Source: Puccinia triticina (lineage: Eukaryota; Basidiomycota; Pucciniomycetes; Pucciniales; Pucciniaceae). Taken from it: a stretch of DNA of 64,000 nt. Positions 53,063-63,436 of this stretch are shown here, one piece after another (positions within the stretch are counted from its first letter, which is position 1; every line of letters begins with the position of its first letter). A program made the translations under genes and the position numbers. The notes below the pieces were generated by a model. The model did not search any database. It had not been told where the DNA came from and saw nothing but the letters and a program-made list of their open reading frames with translations. The stretch lies in the NCBI RefSeq assembly GCF_026914185.1, contig NC_070564.1, positions 7,502,001 through 7,566,000 of the forward strand, in the 5' to 3' direction.

Positions 53063-55770
53063 CTAGACAACATTCACATTGATCTTAGCGGCATAATCCG
53101 GATTCCTTGTATCTTCGACTACTCGTATTTCATGTTAATAGTTGATGAATATAGTAGAATGACTTTCATTATTTTCTTGAAAACTAAAACCAAGGAGGAG
53201 GTTTTTGAAGCAATTCAATCTTTTATTACTCGTGCCAAAAGACACTGCGACCAAAAGGTAAAAATGATCACAACGGATGGAGGAGGCGAGTTTCTCAATT
53301 CCTTGATGGTCCCGTTCTGTCAAACGCTCGGCATTGTGAAGAATACCACCGCGCCCTATACACCACAGCAAAACGGACTCGTTGAACGATTCATGAGAAC
53401 CATCTCTACTAAGGCTAGATCCATCTCAATTCATAGCGGCATATCGAGTCAATTCTGGAGCCTGGCATGTGAAGCGGCTGTTTTCATTCAAAATCAAATA
53501 TTCAACAAGTCCCGGAACGGTCTTCCCGAGTCTGCCTATGAGCTATGGTACGGGCATAAACCCAATCTCACGTACATTAAGACCTTTGGGTGCCTGGTAT
53601 ACATTCACAATCGAAAGTCACAAATGGAGCACAAGTTCAGCCCGACATCAAGAAAGGGCTTCCTTGTTGGTTTCGATGAGTTCAATAGGAACTACTTAGC
53701 CTTTGATTACGAGTCTCACCGAATAATCAACACTCACGATGTCACTTTTGATGAAGACAAATTCCCTGAAAAAGGAGATAATGACCCAGAAGACTTCATA
53801 ATCAAGGATGAAGAAGATTCAATACCAGAAGAAACGAAGGAGACCCCTATTAAGTCAATTTCGACTGAAGAAGAGAATGAATCATGCTTGGATACTGAAC
53901 CGGCGAATGCCCCTCAAATAATGCCAACTAGCATCAAGGTTATCCCGCCGAAGCCTCCAATTAATCACCCCGACAACCCAAATTATGTCTGACGATATTC
54001 AAGAATCAGTCAACTACCAAGAAGGTTGTATCTGATGTCCAACCCAAATCAATGCAATCACACAGAAATCACGGATCCAAAGTTCGAACCGAAAAGGTTC
54101 AAAGACATATTTAAATCTGAATTCAAGAAGCGGTGGTTGGATGCATGCAACAAGGAACTAAAGGGAATGCGCAATAAGAAGGTCTACAGTCTCACAACAC
54201 GCCCCAAGAATCGAAAAGTCATCAAGGGGTGATGGGTTTTCAAAGTCAAAATGCTTCCCGATGGAAGTATCGCCAAATACAAAGCAAGGTTCATCGCAAA
54301 AGGATATACTCAAGAAGAAGGGGTCAATTACGATCAGACCTTTTCTCCCACGGGAAAACCATCTTTGCTTTGTCTAGTTGTCGCGTTGGCAACCAAAAAT
54401 AACTGGGTAATCGAGCAAATGGACACAGTGGCCGTGTTCCTAAATAGCGATCTCGATGAAGAAATCTACATGGAACAACCTGAGGGCTTCAAAGAAGGCG
54501 GTAAAGACAAAGTATGGCGTCTTCACAAATCAATTTACGGGCTAAAGCAGTCCGCAAGACTTTGGCATATCGAGGTTGAAAAACATTTAAAAACTATCGG
54601 ATTCATCAAGACTGAAGCGGACTCGTGTGTATTTTATTGGTTCAGAAATGGCAAACACAGTATCCTATACTTGCATGTAGACGACATGATCATTACCGGC
54701 GATGAAATAGCCATGGTGAAAGAAGAAATCAAGAGAAAATGGGCCATGGAGGACCTAGGCATAGCAAAATTTGCCGTAGGTATTGAGATTGACCGCGATG
54801 AAAGAGGAAATTACTCACTCCATCAGAGAAGCATGATACTGAACGTGTTGGAGAGATTTGACATGTCAAACTGTCAACCTGCAAGCACTCCTTTCGGTTA
54901 CAACATCAAGCTTGTGAAATCATCCAATGAAGAATCAAGATCATTCACGGAGAAGAATCAAAGATACAGAAAGGCCGTTGGCTCTCTCATGTACATCGCC
55001 ATATGCACTTGTCCCGACATAAGTTTTGCTGTTGGTGTATTATCAAGATTTCTCGACAAACCAAATCAAAAACATTGGGACGCGTTTATTCACGTCCTAA
55101 GATACCTCAAGGCGACCATTGATCTCAGAATTACCTATCAAGCTCAAAATGACAAGGAATTATCCGCAAACCCGGGATGGAACTTTCCGGAAATTGCTAG
55201 TGATGCCGATTGGGCTGGCAACAAATCAACTCTCCAATCAACCACCGGATATGTATTCAAATTCATGAACGGCGCCATTAGCTGGCGCAGTAGACTTCAA
55301 CCCACCGTAGCCCTCTCATCCACTGAAGCCAAATACAGAGCAATTACTGAAGCTGGGCAAGAGGCGCTGTGGATAATGAAGCTGATGAAAGAATTGAAAA
55401 TACCAGTTCAGACCGAAGCTGATGAAAGAATTGAAAATACCGGTTCAGACCAAATCTGATGAAAGAATTGAAAATACCGGTTCAGACCAAAGCTGATGAA
55501 AGAATTGAAAATACCGGACTCATCTGCGACAATCTCAGTGCTATTCATCTAGCTCAGAACCCGGTACACCACGGTCGAGTCAAACATGTCAAAATTGAAC
55601 ACCACTGGATCCGCAAGCACGTTCAAGAAGGCACTTTCAAGATGAAACATGTATGCACTTCAAATATGATTGCCGACATCCTAACAAAGAAATTAGGAAA
55701 GGTCCCATTTGCAAAATTCCAACACATGATTGGATTGAAGGATGGCGTTCGAATTGAGGGGGACTGTTAA
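53063..55770 (+). pseudogene. Second Copia retrotransposon, 5' truncated: integrase, RT, RNase H
   Basis: The coding sequence begins abruptly at about 53063 inside the integrase (I-H-I-D-L-S-G), so gag, protease and the 5' LTR are missing. Integrase continues with T-T-D-G-G-G-E-F and Q-Q-N-G-L-V-E-R. The frame stops at 53990-53992 and again at 54230-54232 (in K-G-x-W-V-F-K), otherwise staying in phase. The RT has Y-L-H-V-D-D-M and the Copia hallmarks Y-K-A-R-F-I-A-K-G-Y and Y-G-L-K-Q-S. RNase H has S-D-A-D-W-A-G, S-S-T-E-A-K-Y and the final H-I-x-T-K-like block L-T-K-K-L-G. A 37-bp tandem expansion (55380-55527) shifts the frame near the RNase H end. This is a decayed copy. Confidence 0.9.
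55380..55527 (+). repeat. Four tandem 37-bp units inside Copia RNase H
   Basis: The unit GCTGATGAAAGAATTGAAAA + TACCGGTTCAGACCAAA occurs four times, with small changes. Since 37 is not a multiple of three, each added unit shifts the frame, and a TGA appears in the third. The array lies between the RNase H motif A-L-W-I-M-K and the following block C-D-N-L-S-A. Slippage expansion after the element died is the simplest reading. Confidence 0.88.
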
Positions 55771-56683
55771 AATACTGCGTATTCCAATTATGAATACACA
55801 GCAAATATTTTCCAATACTCACGCTCATCATGAATATCACAAACGTTAACCTAACCCAATCTGAAAATTCCCCCGCCAACAAAACCAACCGCTCCGCCCA
55901 AGCCCCGCTAGTCTTTTCCTCACGCGCAACAAAATTATCCAATTGTGAGGAAGAGACTAGTAAGCCAAATCCCCTTTCTTTCACACTCTTCAAGTCATCA
56001 ACATCAAAATTAACAACAACAACAATCAACTCACACTCATCTCATGATTCTCTTCTCATTTTTCCACATAAATAGATCATTGCTCTTGCGCGCGTCCCTC
56101 GTAAAAACCCAATCAATCAATTCTCATATCAAAAATCACACTGCGTCATCGCAGGTATGCCCAACTCCACACGCATTGTTTTCTATTGATCTCATCTCAT
56201 CACCGTCATCTGATCTAATCAATTTGTTATCTTTTTCTTTTTCACTCTCCATTTTGTTTTCTTTTAGGTGTGTTATTGCTCAGAGTCGTTGTGTCGTCGT
56301 TACAGCTTGTTCACAGATTTAATATCTTTTTCATAAGGTTAGTTTAAAAAGAAATTTATAAACGCGCAACAAAATTATCCAATCATGAGGAAGAGACTAA
56401 TCATTGCTCTTGCGCGCATCCCTCGTAAAAACCCAATCAATCAATTCTCATATCAAAAATCACACTGCGTCATCGCAGGTGTGTTATTGCTCAGAGTCGT
56501 CGTGTCGTCGTTACAGCTTGTTCACAGATTTAATATCTTTTTCATAAGGTGTGTTATTGCTCAGAGTCGTCGTGTCGTTGTTACAGCTTGTTCACAGATT
56601 TAATATCTTTTTCATAAGGTATTCACTTCAATCTCCGAAATCCTCAATCAATTCTATCCAAAATTTACACCTTTTTCAGACAT
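55768..56683 (+). repeat. 3' LTR of the second Copia with internal duplications
   Basis: After the pol stop a G-rich tract (TTGAGGGGGAC) precedes TGTTAAAATACTGCG, the probable LTR start at 55768. The LTR seems to end near ...CAGACA at 56683; the end is uncertain because the 5' LTR is absent. It contains a duplicated block (55923-56155 partly repeated at 56362-56478) and three copies of a 70-bp unit starting GTGTTATTGCTCAGAGTCGT at about 56271, 56481 and 56551. Confidence 0.65.
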
Positions 56684-57927
56684 TGTCTGCTTTTGGCTAA
56701 AGCCAATCTTCTTCCCTCTGCCCGCTCTGCTCGCCTCCGGCCCTAATTTCCTCATCAATAATATTCTGATAACCCCCACTTGAATCAGACTGGGTGCCAT
56801 GGCCTCCCATCCTCCAAGTTCTCCCGGAACTTGGATTCCTGGAGGCCTTTCACAAGCATGTCATCATCTCCTCGCGCGCCATGCGCGCGCACACACCACA
56901 GACAACAGAGAAAAGGAGAGAAAAAGACAACACAAAGAAGAAAAGAGAAGAGAAATAAAACCAAGAGCTGAAAACATGAAACAAAGAAGCACCACAACTT
57001 AAGAAATGAGAAAGGAACCAGGAATATTGGAAATAAACATGAATGAGAAAGACAAAGAAGAACAAAAACCAGAAAAGACAACAACTAGGAATAAATCCAC
57101 AGACAGTTCTGTTTTAGGACCAAGAAAGAGAAAAGATGAGGAAGCAAAGGGAAGGGAAGTGGGAATGAGAAAAAAAAGAAAGGGGATCAAAAAGGGCTTG
57201 GGAAGATGAATCTTGAGGTTTGAATCTTGAGGCTTGAGGACCTTGAGGTTTGAGTCTTGATCTTGAGGGCGAGTTTCTTGAAATCTGATCTTGAAGATTT
57301 AACCTGAGGCTGACTACCATTTTGACCACCACACCAGTTACCTGCAAACAGGTACCCAAGTGCCATCTCTAAACTGTTCCACAAAAAAAAGCATCAAAGG
57401 CAAAAAAAGGGACTTAAAATTGACTCCCAGAAATTAATTTTCCAAATCCCAAAAGTTGCAGATGCCCAGAAGACCAGATTTCAAGGTCAGGCCCAGGTCC
57501 CCAGTTAAAAATTTGACCTGGGGCAAATTTGGGAGTCAGAAAATTAATTCCTTTGCCTTGTCTGGGAGTTGGGAATTTAATGTTACAAAAAATTACTGAA
57601 ATATGGAAAAAATTATGACTCCTTCCTGGGGCGCCCAAAGCCCCCTAGAATTTTACATGTGGAAGAATACCCTCAGAAGAGAACATGGAGCTGCATTGTG
57701 TTTTCTCACCCCAAAATTCCTTCTGCTGCTGTGGCTCTAATTTGGCAGATTTCAAACTAAAGAAGTTAGGGATCATATTTCTAATATTTTGTTTCTTATT
57801 TAATGATTTGTGCAATATAACACCTAGAGTTATGATGTGTCCAAAAAATTTTGATAAAACTGGTAATATTCATGGATGATGTGAAAAAAGAAACAACACA
57901 ACAGACAAAACAAAATAACACAGGTAA
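56684..57927. other. Low-complexity non-coding stretch
   Basis: 56860-57200 is purine-rich (AGAAGAA and AAAGAC runs). 57205-57300 repeats TCTTGAGGTTTGA and TTGAGG. 57400-57920 is AT-rich. Complementary frames on both strands are artefacts of composition. No gene is seen. Confidence 0.5.
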
Positions 57928-58268
57928 GTCCAGGGGACCTCACCTGGAGGGCTCTCTGTAGGAGATGCTTATAGATAATGTCTGAAAGCTGGCAGAAAAA
58001 AAGTATTATCATATAATAGTGCCTCCGGGACTGTTAAAAGTGCCTCCAATACATTTGATGTTACATTTTGTTGCTGGTGGGATATTCAATCTTGCACAAT
58101 ATCAGAAATTCAAAAAAATTATCTTCAGAGAAATGTAATATCCTTCAGGATTCCTTTGACCTTTGTGTTTTTGTTTTTTTGGGGTTGATAATACTTTTTT
58201 CTGCCAGCTTTCAGACATTATCTATAAGCATCTCCTACAGAGAGCCCTCCAGGCGAGGTCCCCTGGAC
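57928..58268. mobile_element. 341-bp fold-back element with arms of about 83 bp
   Basis: The arms 57928-58010 and 58187-58268 are near-perfect reverse complements (one substitution, one base length difference in an A run). They start GTCCAGGGGACCTC and end with AAAAGTATTATC at the loop side. The loop of about 176 bp has no gene. Size and arms fit a fold-back miniature element. No clear flanking duplication is seen. Confidence 0.85.
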
Positions 58269-59157
58269 CCTCCATTTGAGAGGCATAGTTAATTTAGAGG
58301 TAAAGCCTCTCCTTTGGAGAAACTTTGTGCTGATATAGTGTATCAGCATTTCCCACGGACTATGTCCCTGACATCTTTTCAATCTCTTGCTTAGCCTCAT
58401 GTCACCTTTTGTTTCCCTCAACAATTTTTGCCTCCTTGTAGAGGCTTAGTTAAGATTGGTTGGTCATCTGACAAGTGGTTGACCGCTGGAGGTTGGGCAG
58501 GTTGACCATCCAGTGCCTCACGGTCAGCCAATCTCCAGCCAATCCCCGTCTGGCAGCTTGAGACTATATAATACCATCAAGGCTTATCAAGGCAGGAACC
58601 TGGAAACCTCCTATATATGTGGGTAATGTAGACATGTTTTGATTCAAAGACACTTTGGCTTTGAACCAAACATGTAATTGTAATGATTCCAACATGGGAA
58701 CATGTGCATGCTGAAGGGGCATCTTGTACATGTACACCACGGACGCACTTCCTTGCGTCTTTTTTAAACACCGTTCGAAGTGACGGAAAATCATTGAAAA
58801 AAAATTGAAGTGGCCCCACTGGTTGGGATTTCAAATACACTCCTCAATTTTTTTCCCAATATTTGGGAAATAATTCAAGGAATAATCAAGTGGAAACTCA
58901 ATCCGGCAAATATACGGGATATCCGCGGGAGTTGCAGGAGAAACTCCAGTGAAAACCTTATTTGACTGCTATTCGAATATCATTCGATTGCCCTCTGAAC
59001 CGCTTTTGATGTCATTTCGATTTCACTTTGACTATCATCCTCAGCCACCAACAATTGAACAGAATTCAAACATCACCACCAAGATCAAGATGCACCTGAG
59101 GTCCAGATCGACGTTGGGCCACCGGAGTAGTGGACCTTATAAATATCATCCGCTCAC

Positions 59158-59310
59158 CTCCCTCCCTACCTCGCTCTCTCTCCCTTGCTCTCTCTCCCTT
59201 GCTCTCTCTCCCTTTCTCTCTCTCCCTTGCTCTCTCTCCCTCCCTCCCACTCTCTCCCTCCCTTTCTCTCTCTCAAGCTTGCTCTGTCTCTCTCTCTTGC
59301 TCCTATCACC
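59158..59310 (+). repeat. CT-rich minisatellite (TCTCTCTCCCTTGC)
   Basis: A pyrimidine-only run with units such as CTCTCTCTCCCTTGCTCT and CTCCCTCCCT, essentially no purine but one G per unit. All frames through it are open artefacts. Confidence 0.9.
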
Positions 59311-59597
59311 TGTTATGTCTATCTTATACACCTGTCCGAAAAGCCATTATACACGCAATGATATTACCAAGTGCTCCATATGGGGCTCTGAGCCATTTGA
59401 ATGCTAGCGAGGAGAACGGGCAAAATGCGCAGGGGGGAGGGTTGGGGGCAAGGGATCAATTTCCCCGGTCTGCTTCCCAGTCCGCTTGAATTCATTTCAA
59501 ACTGAGAGCACTTTCCGAGGTACTTTCAAGTTTCAATCAGCTTTGCTTTGATTAAAACTCCAAGGTATCCCAAAGACAACAATTGAATATAATTCAA

Positions 59598-59711
59598 ACA
59601 CCTCTGAGTTTGAATTATATTTGAATGTAATTTGAACACCTCTGAGTTCAAATTATATTCAAATGTAATTCAAACACCTCTGAGTTCAAATTATATTTGA
59701 ATGTAATTCAA
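59598..59711. repeat. Three tandem 38-bp units
   Basis: The unit ACACCTCTGAGTTCAAATTA + TATTCAAATGTAATTCAA is present three times with TTGAA/TTCAA exchanges. TTCAAATT...AATTTGAA makes each unit partly palindromic. Confidence 0.88.
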
Positions 59712-60499
59712 AAAATAATTGAAGAGACTTTGTGTTTTGTTTGAAGTCTCCACCGGATCAATATTTGAAGTCATGGGCCCATCGGATTACATCCAATGGG
59801 TGTTTGAAAGGACTTCAAACACTCAGTTCAAACTCACTTGGTCAACTAGTTTGAAAAAGTTGGCGACGTCCCTTCTTGCTGGCGGGGAGTTCAAACAATC
59901 TTCAATTGAACTTCGGAAGGCTTTTGATCTTTTGCGTCCATGGTGTATTCATTAGTGCTGAACCTGCACCAGTGACCGTTGAGAAGGGAAAAACCAAGAA
60001 AAAATATAAATGTTTGAATTTCATTGAATACATGTACAGATGCTCCTTAAGCATTTACAGGTCCTCCTTAAGCATTTACATGTCCCCATGTTGGAATCAT
60101 TACAATTACATGTTTGGTTCAAAGCCAAAGTGTCTTTGAAGCAAACCATGTCTACACTACCCACATATTTAGGAGGTTTCCAGGGTCCTGTCAAGGCTCT
60201 GTGCAGATCCCATTTGACATACTTGATTACAAAGCAGGAGGGGTTTACATGACCGCGGCTTAAGAGTATCAGGGTACTGGTCTCCTTTTCTTGTATAAAT
60301 ATTGAGCATGTTTGTTAACGCAACAAACATTTTTAACAACTCCTTAAATTGAGATATGGGGAGCATGCTGATCCCGCGTAGAGCCTTGATGGCTTGATTT
60401 CCCTGCCAAAACCAACACTTTTGGTGTCTCAATCAACATCTGTGAGGGTCGCAGATTTGACGGCAAGCCGTCCATTGCCCTCAATGGCCCGCACATCCG

Positions 60500-60965
60500 G
60501 TCATCAAGACAAGGGTGAAAGCGCTGCGCTTCAAAAAGCGCAGCGCAGCGGTTTTGGTGGCCGCTGCGCTGCGCTGAAAGTAGCGGCCCCGCCCGCTGCG
60601 CTACCGCTTTTTGGGTCTGGCAAGAAGCGGGGACCCGCTACTTTCAGCGGTAGCGCAGCGGAACCATCGCTGCGCTACCGCTTTTTGACCTGGCCGCGCA
60701 GCGCTCCCCCGCTGCCAGCCAAAAAAGCGCAGCGCAGCGCAAAGCGCAGCTGTTCTGGTGGCCGCGGCGCGGCGCTGAAAGGAGCGGCCCCGTCCGCTGC
60801 GCTACCGCTTTTTGGGTCGGGGAAAAAGCGGGCCCCTGCTATTTTCAGCGGTAGCGCAGCGGGACTGGCGCTGCGCTACCGCTTTTTGGGCTGACCGCGC
60901 AGCGGTTCCCCGCTGCGCTGCGCTAAAAGACCGCTTTTTTGTAGCACAGCGCAGCATTTCAGCCT
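60500..60965. mobile_element. GC-rich CGCTGCGC-word element with an internal duplication of about 210 bp
   Basis: Built of GCGCAGCGCAGCGG, GCGCTACCGCTTTTTG and complements. A block from about 60530 to 60735 is repeated at about 60738-60930. The ends AAGGGTGAAAGCGCTGCGC and, in complement, AAGGCTGAAATGCTGCGC resemble each other and the ends of 61650-61850. Composition is sharply GC-rich against the surrounding DNA. The 166-codon frame through it is a product of the repeats. Confidence 0.65.
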
Positions 60966-61649
60966 TGATCGAGATAATTGGTTTCAATCAATACAACATA
61001 CGTTTGCCAATCAACCCTACAATAGCGGCGAAGGATACTTAGTATGGCTTTGGTTATTGAACTATTGAAGAAGAAACGTATTGGAAGAGATGATCTTTCT
61101 TGGCAACGCCCACAAATGTCACGTGTATCTTCCAAATCAGTCTACACTTTCAGGGGGAGGGGGGAACCTGCAACTTTCCTTGCGTATCCTTGACACGCAT
61201 GTTTCTGGATGAGATCTGGAGTGTATTTCTCACACATGTGAAGCCTTGTTTGTCTTTTATTGCATGCAATGGGCAAGTCTTCTGTAGGATTGTTGAATAC
61301 CCCATTTTTCAACTGAAAGTCCACCAGCACAAGTCCCCATTGCTCGCATGATGGCACGCGCGGTGGGGGGTTTATGGTTTGCACGCCCTCCAAGCCTTGA
61401 ACCTTGGGCGTCTTGGCATAGTAGGTTGCCATTGCATGAAGACGGTGACAGTCGGTATTGGCGGCAGACGCTGAACAACAAACAACACCACTGACTTGTC
61501 AGTTGGTCAATCTGAAACTTCTTGGGATGGGGAGATTCCTGGACAGTCACACAGCTAGTGTCCACAAAATTTCATATGCCACATGGATCAGCTTTTCTCA
61601 TAAGTTGGACAACTCAAGGTCAAAGAAAATTGGATTGAGCCTCAGAGAG
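60966..61649. other. Non-coding stretch between two CGCTGCGC elements
   Basis: No domain recognised; overlapping short frames on both strands without support. Confidence 0.45.
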
Positions 61650-61850
61650 TGCAACCGCTGCGCTGCGCTAGAAAAAGCGGCCTTTTAGCGCAGCGCAGCG
61701 GGGGGCCGCTGTGCAGACATCCCAAATAGCGGTAGCGCGGCGGTACCACTGCTGCGCTACCGCTGAAACAAGCACTTCCCCACTTTTCATTCAACCCAAA
61801 ACGCGGTAGCGCAAGGGGTGGGGCCGCTACTTTCAGCGCAGCGGTTGCAC
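61650..61850. mobile_element. 201-bp miniature element with GTGCAACCGCTGCGCTG ends
   Basis: A perfect 17-bp inverted repeat at both ends (61650-61666 and 61834-61850). The interior is of AGCGGTAGCGC/GCGCTACCGCT words. No flanking duplication was recognised. It is the smallest clear member of the CGCTGCGC group; the 60500-60965 element is probably a relative. Confidence 0.78.
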
Positions 61851-62147
61851 CCTTGAAATTTAATTTGAGGCATCAACTTTTTTAGTCATCACATGTTTTT
61901 GCTGACTATATTCTTCATATCTAGTTTTGGGAAGGAGTGGGAGGCTCAAGAAGATGACAGGGGAGATCATAGCCAGCCTCCTAAGTCCAAATGTAGAGGT
62001 TGTTAAGAATAAGAGAGCATCCTACAGGGACCTTTTGTTGAGATTTGGGGTGGACAAACTCCACATTTGGAGTATTGAGTGTTCAAGAGGTGGTCAGGCT
62101 GGAGCAATGAAACCTTATGCATTCTGATTACAACACCTTTAAGTCCC
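61851..62147. other. Non-coding stretch
   Basis: A 66-codon frame at 61927-62127 lacks any recognisable content. No repeats. Confidence 0.4.
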
Positions 62148-62170
62148 GGGGGGGGGGGGGGGGGGGGGGG
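62148..62170 (+). repeat. Poly-G run of 23
   Basis: Twenty-three consecutive G, about 55 bp before the hairpin array. Such a run can form G-quadruplex structures and is prone to length error in sequencing, so the exact count should be treated with care. Confidence 0.85.
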
Positions 62171-62225
62171 AGTTAGTAGTTAGGGTCTGGCCTGTATTTA
62201 GATTACAAAGCACACACCTGTGATA

Positions 62226-63436
62226 GGAGTGTGCTTTGGCACACTCCTACAAACAGAGTGTGCTTTGGCACACTCCTACAAACAGAGTGTGTTTTGGCAC
62301 ACTCCTACAAACAGAGTGTGCTTTGGCACACTCCTACAAACAGAGTGTGTTTTGGCACACTCCTACAAACAGAGTGTGCTTTGGCACACTCCTACAAACA
62401 GAGTGTGCTTTGGCATACTCCTACAAACAGAGTGTGCTTTGGCACACTCCTAGGAGCGGAGTGTGCTTTGCACACTCCTAGGAACGGAGTGTGATTTGGC
62501 ACACTCCTAGGAACGGAGTGTGCTTTGGCACACTCCTAGGAACGGAGTGTGCTTTGGCACACTCCTAGGAACGGAGTGTGCTTTGGCACACTCCTAGGAA
62601 CGGAGTGTGCTTTGGCACACTCCTAGGAACGGAGTGTGCTTTGGCACACTCCTAGGAACGGAGTGTGCTTTGGCACACTCCTAGGAACGGAGTGTGCTTT
62701 GGCACACTCCTAGGAACGGAGTGTGCTTTGGCACACTCCTAGGAACGGAGTGTGCTTTGGCACACTCCTAGGAACGGAGTGTGCTTTGGCACACTCCTAG
62801 GAACGGAGTGTGCTTTGGCACACTCCTAGGAACGGAGTGTGCTTTGGCACACTCCTAGGAACGGAGTGTGCTTTGGCACACTCCTAGGAACGGAGTGTGC
62901 TTTGGCACACTCCTAGGAACGGAGTGTGCTTTGGCACACTGCCATTACGGAGCAAAGCACACTCCTATTACTGAGTGTACTTTGGCACACTCCTATTGCA
63001 GTGTGTGCTTTAGCACACTCCTATTGCGGGGTGTGCTTTGGCGCACTCCTATTACGGGGTGTGCTTTGGCGCACTCCTATTACGGGGTGTGCCTTGGCAC
63101 ACTCTTATTACAGAGTGTGCTTTGGGACACTCCTATTACAGAGTGTGCTTTGGCACACTCCTTTTACAGAGTGTGCTTTGGCACACTCCTTTTACAGAGT
63201 GTGCTTTGGCACACTCCTTTTACAGAGTGTGCTTTGGCACACTCCTTTTACAGAGTGTGCTTTGGCACGCTCCTATTACAAATTGTGCTTTGGCACACTC
63301 CTATTATAGAGTTTACTTTGGCACACTCCTATTACAAGTGTGCTTTGGCACACTCCTATTATAGAGTTTACTTTGGCACACTCCTATTACAAGTGTGCTT
63401 TGGCACACTCCTATTACAAGTGTGCTTTGGCACACT
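62226..63436. repeat. Array of about 42 hairpin-forming units of 27-29 bp
   Basis: Every unit contains GGAGTGTGCTTTGGCACACTCC or a close variant, a 9-bp perfect stem around a TTTG loop. The spacer between hairpins defines blocks: TACAAACAGA in about the first 8 units (to about 62450), TAGGAACG in about the next 17 (to about 62940), then TATTACGG, TTTTACAGA, TATTATAGA and TATTACAA types. Units within a block are almost identical. The hairpin is conserved in all blocks while the spacer changes. Because 29 is not divisible by 3, long frames open in all three plus frames; these are not genes. Confidence 0.95.

Larger units (their letters stand above)
58586..60200. mobile_element. 1.6-kb element with inverted ends of about 135 bp
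   Basis: The left arm (about 58586-58722) contains CCTGGAAACCTCCTATATAT, GACACTTTGGCTTTGAACCA and GTAATTGTAATGATTCCAAC. The right arm (about 60066-60200) is its reverse complement with roughly 15 percent divergence. The interior holds satellites (59158-59310 and 59598-59711) but no credible gene. It is probably a non-autonomous TIR element. The ends are approximate. Confidence 0.7.

Noticed and set aside
54230..54232. Copia stop in K-G-x-W-V-F-K as another TCG-to-TTG change
   Set aside because: The preceding base is G, so the ancestral context would be GCG, not TCG. It was left out of the mutation-bias set.
56785..57209. Phe/Leu-rich minus-strand frames resembling membrane proteins
   Set aside because: They arise from reading a purine-rich AGAAGAA tract in complement; frames on both strands, no start context.
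60394..60894. 166-codon Ala/Arg-rich frame
   Set aside because: Follows the CGCTGCGC repeat words; the repeated peptide mirrors the 210-bp duplication. Not a gene.
62226..63436. CRISPR-like array or repeat-protein gene
   Set aside because: Spacers are not unique (they repeat in blocks) and the host is a eukaryote. The open frames occur in all three plus frames because the unit is 29 bp, so neither a CRISPR nor a coding repeat is supported.
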